From: Lysobacteraceae bacterium
Lineage (GTDB): Bacteria; Pseudomonadota; Gammaproteobacteria; Xanthomonadales; Xanthomonadaceae
Length of the DNA stretch: 5,569 nt
Assembly (NCBI GenBank): GCA_027483745.1
Contig: JAIXTZ010000079.1
Coordinates: 1-5,569 of the forward strand
Direction: 5' to 3'
Shown here: piece after piece, positions 1 to 5,569 of the stretch
Position numbering within the stretch: position 1 is the first letter of the stretch
Layout: each line of letters begins with the position of its first letter
Translations under genes and position numbers: made by a program
The notes under the pieces: generated by a model
Seen by the model: the letters and a program-made list of their open reading frames with translations, nothing else
The model's database searches: none
What the model was told of the DNA's origin: nothing

Positions 1-174
1 CTCGCTCATGGCGTAGATGATCCGGCGCTGCACCGGCTTCAGCCCGTCGCCGAGGAAGGGCAGGGCGCGGTCGAGCACCACGTACATCGAATAGTCGAGG
101 TAGGCGCGCTCGGCGTACTCGTGCAGCGGGATCTGTTCGAAACCGTGGAAGGCGGGGCGGGCGGGATCGGTCAT
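1..174 (-). CDS. parC: DNA topoisomerase IV subunit A, N-terminal fragment (runs off left edge)
   Basis: Reading leftward from the ATG at 174-172, the frame is open to the window edge and gives 58 residues starting [20 protein letters not shown]. Residues 17-58 carry the ParC/GyrA N-terminal signature: [21 protein letters not shown], then [14 protein letters not shown] and IIYAMSE. The wording ([17 protein letters not shown]) is that of ParC rather than GyrA. ParC is the breakage-reunion subunit of topoisomerase IV, which decatenates daughter chromosomes with ParE. The catalytic tyrosine and the quinolone-resistance region lie beyond the window. The start is chosen because the ParC N-terminus begins within a few residues of it. 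The xanthomonad-like wording of the first 20 residues is the best taxonomic clue here. The gene is divergent from the phosphatase-fold gene, with about 200 bp between their starts. Confidence 0.95.
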   Translation of the reverse strand, partial: MTDPARPAFHGFEQIPLHEYAERAYLDYSMYVVLDRALPFLGDGLKPVQRRIIYAMSE

Positions 175-207
175 CGGGACGCGGGAATCCGGTGGAGCGG
201 GGTGCCG

Positions 208-213
208 ATTCTA
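208..213 (-). promoter_or_regulatory. Possible -10 element for parC (TAGAAT)
   Basis: On the minus strand, 213-208 reads TAGAAT, one mismatch from the sigma-70 consensus TATAAT, in an otherwise GC-rich stretch. Transcription would start near 201, giving a leader of roughly 27 nt before the parC ATG. The expected -35 position (about 236-231) reads GCCGCC and does not match, so the assignment rests on one hexamer and its location. Confidence 0.3.
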
Positions 214-361
214 ACTGTTGCCTCCGGGGCGGCGGCCTGAGGCCCGGATGTGAAGTCGCCGTGGAATTGACGTCTGGAGGTCACGTGCCCGCAAAGCACC
301 GTGCCTAGGGTCTCGCCGCACGCCGCGCTGGCGGTGTGTGGCCTCTCCCATCCCCCCTCCC

Positions 362-365
362 GGAG
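362..365 (+). promoter_or_regulatory. Ribosome binding site (GGAG) that sets the phosphatase start
   Basis: GGAG lies 9 nt upstream of the ATG at 375, a normal Shine-Dalgarno distance. It is 15 nt from the second in-frame ATG at 381 and lies downstream of the earlier in-frame GTG at 336. It therefore favours 375 as the start. Confidence 0.6.
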
Positions 366-374
366 TTCCTCCCG

Positions 375-2042
375 ATGTCCATGAGACTGCTCTCCGTCGC
401 GCTGGCCGCGTCCAGCCTGATGCTTTCCCCCATCGCGCACGCGCGGGGCGAACCGCGTGGCCCGTCTGGCAACGTCGTCTTCCTCCATCCCGACGGCGCC
501 AGTGCCAGTCACTGGTCGACGGCGCGGGCCTACTGGAAAGGCCCCGACGCCGATCTGAACTGGGATCGCCTGCCGCAGATGGCGGTGTACCGCGGGCACA
601 TGCGTGAGTTGCTGACCGGCACGTCGAACGGCGGCGCGACGACGCACGCCTTCGGCTACAAGGTCGAGGGCCTCGGCTCGTTCGGCAAGGACGGCGATGG
701 CAACCTCACGCCGCCGACGGACCGTGCCATCAACGCGCTGTCGGGCTTTCCGGGCAGCATCCTCCGGGAGGCCGTCCACCGCGGCCACCCGACCGGCCTC
801 GTGAACGACGGCAACATCGGCGAGCCCGGCACCGGGGCCTTCGCGGCCGAGGTGGGCAATCGCAACAACTGGAACGCCATCGCGCTGCAGATCATCGCGG
901 GCCGCGCCGGTACGCAGCCGGCCAGCGCCTCGGCCGAGCGCGCGCCGGTGGTGATCCTCGGCGGCGGCGAGCGCAACTTCCTGCCGCAGGGCACGCCGAG
1001 CTGTGCCGCCGGCTCGGCCCGCGCCGCGACCCAGCAGGGCGTGGCGACGTTTCCGCTGGACTGCATGGTGCACACGCTGGACTGGAGCAAGGCCAATCGC
1101 ATGGCGGCGCCTGATCGCACCGACGCGCGCAACCTTGTCGCCGAGGCCTCCGCGGCCGGATATGTCGTGATCCGGACGCGCACGGAGTTCGACGCGGTGA
1201 TGGCGCGCCTTCAGGCCGATCGCGAGTGGACCCCGCGCGTGCTTGGGCTGTTCGCCGCGCATCACACGTTCAATGACACCAGCGAGGAGGGCCTGATCGC
1301 CGCGGGCTTCCGCGACGCCTCGATCCCGGCCAACGACAAGCGCTCCAACCTCGTGCTCTTCGGCAATCCGTCGTCGACGGATCCGGGATTCAATCCGCCG
1401 CGCGCCGACGAGATGACGCGGATGGCCCTGATCGTCCTCGCCCGCCACGCCAACCGCGTCGACCGGCCTTACCTGCTGGTGGCCGAGCCCGAAAGCACCG
1501 ACAACTTCGGCAACAGCAACAACGGCATCGGCTCGCTGACGGCGATGCGGATCGCGGACGACATGATCGGCGTGGTGCAGGAGGCCCAGCGCAGCCGGCT
1601 GCAGGCTCCGTTCGGTACCCGGTTCCCGACCACCGTGCTCGTGGCCGCGGACAGCAACGCCAGTGCGATGCAGCTGGCGGCATTGCCGGCCGCGACGGCG
1701 ACCATTGGCAGCGTCGGGACCAATGCCGCGAGTGGCTTGGCCGCGGTGAACAACCCGCTGGATGGCCTGTACGGTCGCAACTCGCCGTCGTTCGCCGCCG
1801 AGCTCGATCGCTTTGGTCGCGTCATGCACTTCGGCCTCGCGTGGGGCGGTGGCCCCGACTTCGCCGACGGGATCGTTGCCCGGGCGGCGACCACGCCCGG
1901 CATTGGCACGCGCGCCGGGGCTGGCGTCGACCTTCAGGCGTTCAGCACGGGCTTCGACAACACGGACGTCTACCGCTTCATGTACGCCCGCCTGTTCGGC
2001 CGACTGCTGCCGCCGGCGACCACGCCCGCGCCTTCGCGCTGA
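375..2042 (+). CDS. Exported alkaline phosphatase-superfamily protein with altered metal site
   Basis: 555 residues. An N-terminal signal peptide is visible (MRLLSVALAASSLMLSPIAHA, from Met3), with likely cleavage after the AHA at 21-23, so the product is periplasmic or secreted. The body follows the alkaline phosphatase family (PF00245 type). By eye against E. coli PhoA: VVFLHPDG gives Asp40 (PhoA Asp51); GTSNGGATTHAFGYK gives Ser84 (nucleophile Ser102); EPGTGAF gives Thr153 (Thr155); GNR gives Arg163 (Arg166); VAEPESTDNFGN gives Glu371 and Asp376 (Glu322, Asp327); VAADSNAS gives Asp426 (Asp369). The C-terminal DNTDVYRFMYARLFG is also typical. The zinc-ligand histidines appear replaced (His331 by Asn380, His370 by Ser427), so phosphatase activity and metal preference should not be assumed. 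Cys210 and Cys230 are the only cysteines and could form a disulfide. The start at 375 follows the GGAG at 362-365; a GTG at 336 would add 13 residues ahead of the signal peptide. No clear Pho box was seen upstream. The gene stands alone, convergent with the two-component operon. Confidence 0.88.
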   Translation: MSMRLLSVALAASSLMLSPIAHARGEPRGPSGNVVFLHPDGASASHWSTARAYWKGPDADLNWDRLPQMAVYRGHMRELLTGTSNGGATTHAFGYKVEGLGSFGKDGDGNLTPPTDRAINALSGFPGSILREAVHRGHPTGLVNDGNIGEPGTGAFAAEVGNRNNWNAIALQIIAGRAGTQPASASAERAPVVILGGGERNFLPQGTPSCAAGSARAATQQGVATFPLDCMVHTLDWSKANRMAAPDRTDARNLVAEASAAGYVVIRTRTEFDAVMARLQADREWTPRVLGLFAAHHTFNDTSEEGLIAAGFRDASIPANDKRSNLVLFGNPSSTDPGFNPPRADEMTRMALIVLARHANRVDRPYLLVAEPESTDNFGNSNNGIGSLTAMRIADDMIGVVQEAQRSRLQAPFGTRFPTTVLVAADSNASAMQLAALPAATATIGSVGTNAASGLAAVNNPLDGLYGRNSPSFAAELDRFGRVMHFGLAWGGGPDFADGIVARAATTPGIGTRAGAGVDLQAFSTGFDNTDVYRFMYARLFGRLLPPATTPAPSR

Positions 2043-2051
2043 GCGCGTTCC

Positions 2052-2089
2052 GCCCGCCTCCGCGTGAGCGGGGGCGGGCCGGGCCCGGC
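2052..2089. terminator. Strong GC hairpin between convergent genes, probable terminator
   Basis: Bases 2052-2063 pair with 2068-2079 to form a 12-bp stem containing one G-T wobble, closing a GTGA loop (2064-2067); read on the plus strand this is a GNRA-type tetraloop. A second perfect palindrome, GCCGGGCCCGGC (2078-2089), abuts it and shares two bases. The hairpin fills the 51-bp gap between the stop codons of the phosphatase-fold gene (2042) and the response regulator (2094), so it could serve both strands. Neither side is followed by a T-tract. It is therefore not a canonical intrinsic terminator and may act with Rho or as a 3'-end stabiliser. Confidence 0.55.
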
Positions 2090-2093
2090 GGGA

Positions 2094-2657
2094 TCAATCC
2101 GCGCCGCTCGGACGCTCCGCCAGCGGCTTCTTGGCCAGCTTCCGCTGCAGGCTGCGGCGATGCAGGCCGAGGGCGCGCGCGGCCGACGAGACGTTGCCGT
2201 CGTGCTCGGCCAGCACGCGCTGCAGGTGTTCCCATTCCAAGCGTTTGGGATGCAGGGGGCCGTCGGCTGGGCCAGGCAGCTCGTCGTCGGCATCGTCGCC
2301 GTCATCGCTGCCGAACAGCGCGCGCAGCACGTCGTCGGCGCCCACCGGCTTCGGTCGGTAGTCGGTCGCGCCGCGCTTGATCGCCTCCACGGCCGTGGCG
2401 ATCGAGGCGTAGCCGGTGAGCAGGAGGATGGGGGCCTCGGGCTGCAGCACGCGCAGGGGTTCGATCAGCGCGAGCCCGTTGTCAGCGCCCAGCTTCAGGT
2501 CGATCACGATGCCGGAGAGCGGCTCACGGGCCAGCCGGAGGGCGGTGGCGGCATCGGCGGCGTGGCCGCACGGCTGCCCACGACGCTCGAGGGCGCGCGC
2601 GAGCACGCCGGCGAAGGCAGAGTCGTCATCGATCAGCAGGACGGGGAGGGGCGTCAT
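2094..2657 (-). CDS. regA: RegA/PrrA/ActR/RoxR-type response regulator
   Basis: 187 residues. An N-terminal receiver domain (about 4-115) shows the acidic pocket Asp10-Asp12, phospho-acceptor Asp53 in GIVIDLKLG, Thr81 in LLLTGYASIATAV and Lys103 in DYRPKPVGADDV. A Fis-type helix-turn-helix covers about 139-176 (LEWEHLQRVL, then NVSSAARALGLHRRSLQRKL). The size, the TGYxxIATAV segment and the WEHLQRV/LHRRSLQRKL DNA-binding end match the RegA/PrrA/ActR family of short redox regulators. The two domains are joined by a strongly acidic linker (about 117-127, GSDDGDDADDE) and a short Pro/Gly stretch, in place of the polyproline hinge known from RegA. The ATG at 2657 overlaps the kinase TGA in an ATGA junction, so the two are probably translationally coupled. 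Family members bind DNA when phosphorylated by their kinase and control respiratory and redox genes; the targets here are not known. Confidence 0.92.
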   Translation of the reverse strand: MTPLPVLLIDDDSAFAGVLARALERRGQPCGHAADAATALRLAREPLSGIVIDLKLGADNGLALIEPLRVLQPEAPILLLTGYASIATAVEAIKRGATDYRPKPVGADDVLRALFGSDDGDDADDELPGPADGPLHPKRLEWEHLQRVLAEHDGNVSSAARALGLHRRSLQRKLAKKPLAERPSGAD

Positions 2658-3904
2658 CGGCGGGCGCCCTCCGCGGGATCGAGCGCGCGCCACGGGAGGT
2701 CGAGCCGGCTCAGGCTGCCGCCGCCTTCCGCCGGATGCACGTGCAGGGCGCCGCCGAGGTGCTCGATGGTCGCGTTCGCGATGGCGAGACCGATGCCCAA
2801 GCCCCCGGAAGACGGCTCGACCGCCGGGCGGGCGGCGCGGCTGTCGAAGCCTGCGCCGCGATCGTGGACGACGATCCGCAGTCCGCCGCCCGGCCCCGAC
2901 TCGGCGCGGAGCGCGAGCTGCGCGTCCCCGGCGGCGATGCCGGCATCGGCGGCGTTCTCCAACAGGTGGCCGAGGCTGCCCCACAGGGCCAGCGAGGGTT
3001 GCACGGTGCGCCCGGCGACGGCGGGGTCGACGTCCACCGCGAGGGTGGCCTGGGGGCGAAGCAGCAGCAATCGGTCGCGCAGGGTGTCGAGCATGGCCGC
3101 GAGGGACTGCGGCGGCGGGATCTCCCGCGTTGTCGCCGCGAGCCGGCGGACGGCGTCGCGGGCGAAGGCGAGCTGCTGGGCCATCAGGGCGAGGTCCTCG
3201 GGCGTCGGCCCGTGCTGAGGATCGGCTCGCCACTCGTCGACCAGCAGGGCGGCGGTGTTCAGCGGCGTGTTGATGTCGTGCGCGGCGGAGGCCGACTGCA
3301 GCGCGAGGGCGTGCAGGCCTTCGTCGCGCAAGCGGCGTTCGCGCGCATCGCGCAGGGCTTCGTCGCGCGCCTTCAGCCGGCGGCCGAGCGCGAGGCCGAA
3401 CACGCAGAACAGCAGCAGGCCGAGGACGAAATTCGCGGCCATGCCGGTGAGGTGCAGGTCGAACAGCACGGCGCCGTGCTGGTGCGCCAGCGGTGGCGCG
3501 AAACCGGCCAGCAAGGCGTAACCCAGCGCCGCCGCGGCGGCGACGGCAAGCACCCGCGAGGGCGCCAGCGCCGTCGCCGTCAGCGCCACGGGCACGAGAT
3601 AGAGCTGGATGAAGGGGTTCATCACCCCGCCGGAGAAGAACAGCGCCCACGTGAGCGCCGCCAGGTCGATGGCCAGGCCCACCATCAGTCGCGTTTCGCT
3701 GAACGGGTGGCGCTGCCGCCACAGGCCGATCAGCGCGTTCGCGGTTCCCAGCGCGCAGGCACCGAGCAGCAGGGGCGCCCACGGCAGCTCGAGGCGCAGG
3801 GCCTCCTGCGCGACGGCGAAGGCGATGAATTGGCCCAGCACGGCGCACCAGCGCAGGGCATAGAGCGTGGCGTCGAGGCTTTCGTGGCGGGCATCCGCGG
3901 ACAT
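2654..3904 (-). CDS. regB: RegB/PrrB/ActS/RoxS-type membrane sensor histidine kinase
   Basis: 416 residues. Six hydrophobic segments (about 14-34, 40-62, 72-90, 97-113, 116-135, 152-174) form the membrane sensor. GGVMNPF at 92-98 matches the GGxxNPF quinone-binding motif of RegB-family kinases. The cytoplasmic part holds the phospho-acceptor His209 in AAHDINTPL, the N box with Asn317 in LLENAADAG, the G1 box DRGAGF (348-353) and the G2 box GGLGIGLAIA (367-376). RegB senses the ubiquinone pool and oxygen status and phosphorylates RegA; the regulator is encoded immediately downstream with an ATGA overlap. The RegB redox-active cysteine, about 40 residues after the phospho-histidine, is Ala248 here. 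The only cysteines (20, 50, 167) are in membrane segments. The start at 3904 gives the usual short N-terminus before helix 1; the bases just upstream show no convincing Shine-Dalgarno. It is divergent from the PepSY gene. Confidence 0.93.
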   Translation of the reverse strand: MSADARHESLDATLYALRWCAVLGQFIAFAVAQEALRLELPWAPLLLGACALGTANALIGLWRQRHPFSETRLMVGLAIDLAALTWALFFSGGVMNPFIQLYLVPVALTATALAPSRVLAVAAAAALGYALLAGFAPPLAHQHGAVLFDLHLTGMAANFVLGLLLFCVFGLALGRRLKARDEALRDARERRLRDEGLHALALQSASAAHDINTPLNTAALLVDEWRADPQHGPTPEDLALMAQQLAFARDAVRRLAATTREIPPPQSLAAMLDTLRDRLLLLRPQATLAVDVDPAVAGRTVQPSLALWGSLGHLLENAADAGIAAGDAQLALRAESGPGGGLRIVVHDRGAGFDSRAARPAVEPSSGGLGIGLAIANATIEHLGGALHVHPAEGGGSLSRLDLPWRALDPAEGARR

Positions 3905-3951
3905 GACGGGAAGGGTAGCCCGGCGCGTCCCGGCGCGGCACGCAGCTGGGG

Positions 3952-3968
3952 TGCGACCTTCTGTCGCA
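3952..3968. promoter_or_regulatory. Inverted repeat resembling a RegA/PrrA binding site
   Basis: TGCGACCTTCTGTCGCA is a perfect inverted repeat with 6-bp arms and a 5-bp spacer. It contains GCGAC-N5-GTCGC, which fits the GCGNC...GNCGC form described for PrrA/RegA sites (recalled, not checked). It lies 48 bp upstream of the kinase start and about 42 bp upstream of the proposed PepSY start, in the only gap between the divergent genes. It could mediate autoregulation of the two-component operon, control of the iron-reductase gene, or both. The match is by eye and binding is inferred. Confidence 0.5.
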
Positions 3969-3978
3969 TTCCCGGAAT
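3968..3978. repeat. Short palindrome ATTCC-C-GGAAT next to the RegA-like site
   Basis: ATTCCCGGAAT has perfect 5-bp arms around one base and shares A3968 with the preceding inverted repeat. It may belong to a composite operator or be chance. No recognised regulator motif is assigned. Confidence 0.3.
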
Positions 3979-4010
3979 CGGCATGCGCCCGGAGACTGCG
4001 CGGCCGTCCC

Positions 4011-5480
4011 GTGCTGCTCTCGTCCGCCGTGCCCGTCCGCTTCGCCGCCCTGCCGTTCGCCTCCCGACTCCATCGTGCCTTGGCTTGGGTGGCGCTTGTC
4101 GTTCTCGTGGTCTGGACGCTATCGGGCTTCCTGCATCCGTTGATGGGTCTGCTGGCCCCGATGCCCGTGCAGCGATCGCTGCCGACCGCGGCACTCGCTC
4201 CCGACGCACTGGTGGCCGGACTGCCCGCGGTGCTTCGCCACAGCGACGGCGCAGCCGTGGTGCGTACCGTGCCCGGGCCGGGCGGCCCGCTCTGGCAACG
4301 AACCGGGGCGGACGGTGAGCGCCGCTACCTGCGCATGGACGGCAGCCCCTGGCCTGGCAGCGACCGCGACTACGCGCGCTGGTTGGCCGGCACCTATCTC
4401 GGCGAAGAACGCGCGATCCGGTCGATCGAACGCGTCGACCGCTTCAGCGACGACTACCCGTGGGTGAACCGCCTGCTGCCGGTCTGGGCCGTGCGCTTCG
4501 AAGGCGACGAGGGGCTGGTCGCCTACGTCCACACCGAGACCGGCGTGCTGGCCTCGCTCTCGGACACGCGGAGGCGATGGATGCAGGCCGGCTTCCGGCA
4601 GGTGCACACGCTGGCTTTCCTCGGGGCGTTCGATCCGCTGCGTCGCACCGTAGTGGCGTCCGCGATGACCGTGCTGCTGGTGCTGGGCCTCGCGGGCCTC
4701 GTGCTGTGGTGGCGACGTCCCGCGTCGTCAAAGGCGCCGCCGGCCCGTCGTTGGCACCGCCGGCTCGCACTCTGGGCAGGTATTCCCATGCTCGGGATGG
4801 CTTCGAGCGGCTTGATCCACACCCTTTGGAAAGCGGGTGATGCGCCCGATCGCGGCCTGTCGCTTCCCGCGGGGCTGGTCCTGCCGCCGATCGGCTTCGA
4901 CGCGACGCGTCTCACGCAAGCCTTGGTGCTTTCGGAAGGCGGCCGCGCCTGGTCGCAAGCCAGCGTCGTCACGCTGCCGGATGGCCGCGCCGTCCTCGTG
5001 CTGCGCGAGCCGCTGGCGCGCGGCTGGGGCGTGCCGGTGCCGGAGGCGCGCTTCGTTGATCTGGCCAGCGCCACCGCCGTGGCGGACGGTGAGCGCGAAT
5101 TGGCACGGGCGGCTGCGGCTCGCCATGGCGCGGCGAGCAATGCGGGCGACACGCTGCGCCGGGTCACGCGCTTCGGCCCCGACTACGACTTCCGCAACCG
5201 CCGGCTGCCGGCGTGGATCGCCACCACGGCGGACGGCCGCCGCATCGCCCTCGATCCGGACACCGCGCAGCGCCTCGACGTGATGAGCGCGACGGCGGTC
5301 GCCGAGGCCTGGGTGTTCTCCATCGTCCACAAGTGGCAGCCGCTGGCCGGCCTGCTCGGTTCGCCCGCGCGCCGCGACGCGCTGCAGGTCGCCGTGCTCA
5401 CGCTGGGTCTCGTGCTCGCCGGCCTGGGCCTCGCGCTGCGCCTGCGTCGTCGCGCCGTCCCGTCTTCCGTTTCCCCTTGA
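4011..5480 (+). CDS. PepSY-type membrane protein, probable ferric-siderophore reductase
   Basis: 489 residues from the GTG at 4011. Four membrane helices (about 23-45, 214-234, 251-271, 457-477) flank two large loops (about 47-210 and 273-455). Basic residues before helix 1, between helices 2 and 3 (WWRRPASSKAPPARRWHRR) and after helix 4 predict cytoplasmic termini and periplasmic loops. The layout and the LHRALAW...LSGFLH and WHRRLALW...SSGLIH motifs match the PepSY-associated membrane family (PiuB/FoxB-like), often encoded beside TonB-dependent siderophore receptors. FoxB is described as a haem-containing siderophore reductase. The two halves are repeats of each other with matching histidines (His21/249, His42/270, His199/440), which could ligate haem. 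The start is uncertain: third-position GC rises at about 4011, but there is no good ribosome site (GGAG at 3991 is 16 nt away). GTG 4029 would give 483 residues; an in-frame ATG at 3903 would overlap the kinase start. An exported protein gene follows 11 nt downstream. Confidence 0.82.
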   Translation: MLLSSAVPVRFAALPFASRLHRALAWVALVVLVVWTLSGFLHPLMGLLAPMPVQRSLPTAALAPDALVAGLPAVLRHSDGAAVVRTVPGPGGPLWQRTGADGERRYLRMDGSPWPGSDRDYARWLAGTYLGEERAIRSIERVDRFSDDYPWVNRLLPVWAVRFEGDEGLVAYVHTETGVLASLSDTRRRWMQAGFRQVHTLAFLGAFDPLRRTVVASAMTVLLVLGLAGLVLWWRRPASSKAPPARRWHRRLALWAGIPMLGMASSGLIHTLWKAGDAPDRGLSLPAGLVLPPIGFDATRLTQALVLSEGGRAWSQASVVTLPDGRAVLVLREPLARGWGVPVPEARFVDLASATAVADGERELARAAAARHGAASNAGDTLRRVTRFGPDYDFRNRRLPAWIATTADGRRIALDPDTAQRLDVMSATAVAEAWVFSIVHKWQPLAGLLGSPARRDALQVAVLTLGLVLAGLGLALRLRRRAVPSSVSP

Positions 5481-5484
5481 GAGG
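5481..5484 (+). promoter_or_regulatory. Ribosome binding site (GAGG) for the last gene
   Basis: GAGG directly follows the PepSY stop codon and sits 7 nt before the ATG at 5492. It supports that start and suggests co-transcription with the PepSY gene. Confidence 0.55.
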
Positions 5485-5491
5485 CTCCGCC

Positions 5492-5569
5492 ATGCCCGTG
5501 CTCCGTCGCCATCCCCTCGCGTTTGCCCTTGCCGCGGCCCTCGTCGCGCTGCCGGCCGCGGCCGCCGAG
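5492..5569 (+). CDS. Start of an exported protein (signal peptide only; runs off right edge)
   Basis: 26 residues are visible, MPVLRRHPLAFALAAALVAL followed by PAAAAE. This is a clear Sec signal peptide: basic Arg5-Arg6, a hydrophobic core at about 8-20 and an Ala-rich cleavage site near the window end. The mature protein is outside the window, so its function cannot be read. Its position 11 bp after a PepSY-type reductase gene makes a TonB-dependent receptor or a periplasmic iron/siderophore-related protein plausible, but that is inference from context alone. Confidence 0.75.
   Translation, partial: MPVLRRHPLAFALAAALVALPAAAAE

Noticed and set aside
282..287. CACGTG palindrome upstream of the phosphatase-fold gene
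   Set aside because: A six-base palindrome in GC-rich DNA is expected by chance, and no bacterial regulator could be tied to it.
267..295. TTGACG (267-272) as a -35 box of a promoter for the phosphatase-fold gene
   Set aside because: The hexamer at the right spacing is CGCAAA, a poor -10 match, so no promoter is claimed.
336..374. GTG at 336 as the start of the phosphatase-fold protein
   Set aside because: It adds a Pro-rich segment before an otherwise normal signal peptide. The GGAG at 362-365 is placed for the ATG at 375.
171..1829. Long open frame (552 codons) antisense to the phosphatase-fold gene
   Set aside because: Its translation is Arg/Ala/Gly-rich with no recognisable domain. It is the mirror of a well-supported GC-rich gene, and such shadow frames are expected at this base composition.
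2658..4073. Upstream in-frame extension of the response regulator, suggesting a larger fused protein
   Set aside because: The extension lies out of frame over the whole kinase gene and translates to Arg/Pro-rich sequence. The receiver domain begins naturally at the ATG at 2657 with an ATGA overlap.
2735..4318. Long open frame (527 codons) antisense to the sensor kinase and running into the PepSY gene
   Set aside because: The product is low-complexity Arg/Gln/Gly-rich and overlaps two genes with clear family motifs.
1..5569. Mobile elements, CRISPR arrays, tRNA or rRNA genes
   Set aside because: No transposase-like reading frame, regularly spaced repeats, terminal inverted repeats or RNA gene structure was seen. 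All long stretches are accounted for by six genes.

Overview
The window is GC-rich, densely coding DNA from a proteobacterium. The 58 visible residues of ParC, the very high third-position GC and a RegB/RegA-type two-component pair together suggest a gammaproteobacterium near the Xanthomonadaceae/Lysobacteraceae. That placement is inference. The content looks chromosomal: no mobile element, tRNA, rRNA or CRISPR array was seen.

Layout from left to right. (1) The 5' end of parC (topoisomerase IV subunit A) runs leftward off the window. (2) About 200 bp further right, a gene for an exported protein of the alkaline phosphatase fold reads rightward (375-2042). (3) A strong GC-rich hairpin separates its end from the convergent end of the next operon. 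(4) A leftward two-gene operon, stop and start overlapping as ATGA, encodes a six-helix sensor kinase (2654-3904) and its response regulator (2094-2657) of the RegB/RegA (PrrB/PrrA, ActS/ActR, RoxS/RoxR) redox family. (5) A divergent gap of about 106 bp carries a perfect 17-bp inverted repeat resembling a RegA/PrrA binding site. (6) A rightward gene encodes a PepSY-type membrane protein with a clear internal duplication and symmetric histidines, probably a haem-containing ferric-siderophore reductase. (7) Eleven bases later a new gene starts with a signal peptide and runs off the right edge.

The most coherent story is in the right half. A quinone-sensing kinase and its regulator are transcribed away from a likely iron/siderophore reductase and an exported partner, with a RegA-like palindrome between them. 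This suggests redox-controlled iron reduction or uptake, but it is untested. Two proteins depart from their families in informative ways. The kinase keeps the quinone-type GGxxNPF motif but has alanine where RegB has its redox-active cysteine. The phosphatase-fold protein keeps the nucleophile and acidic ligands but appears to have replaced the metal-binding histidines.
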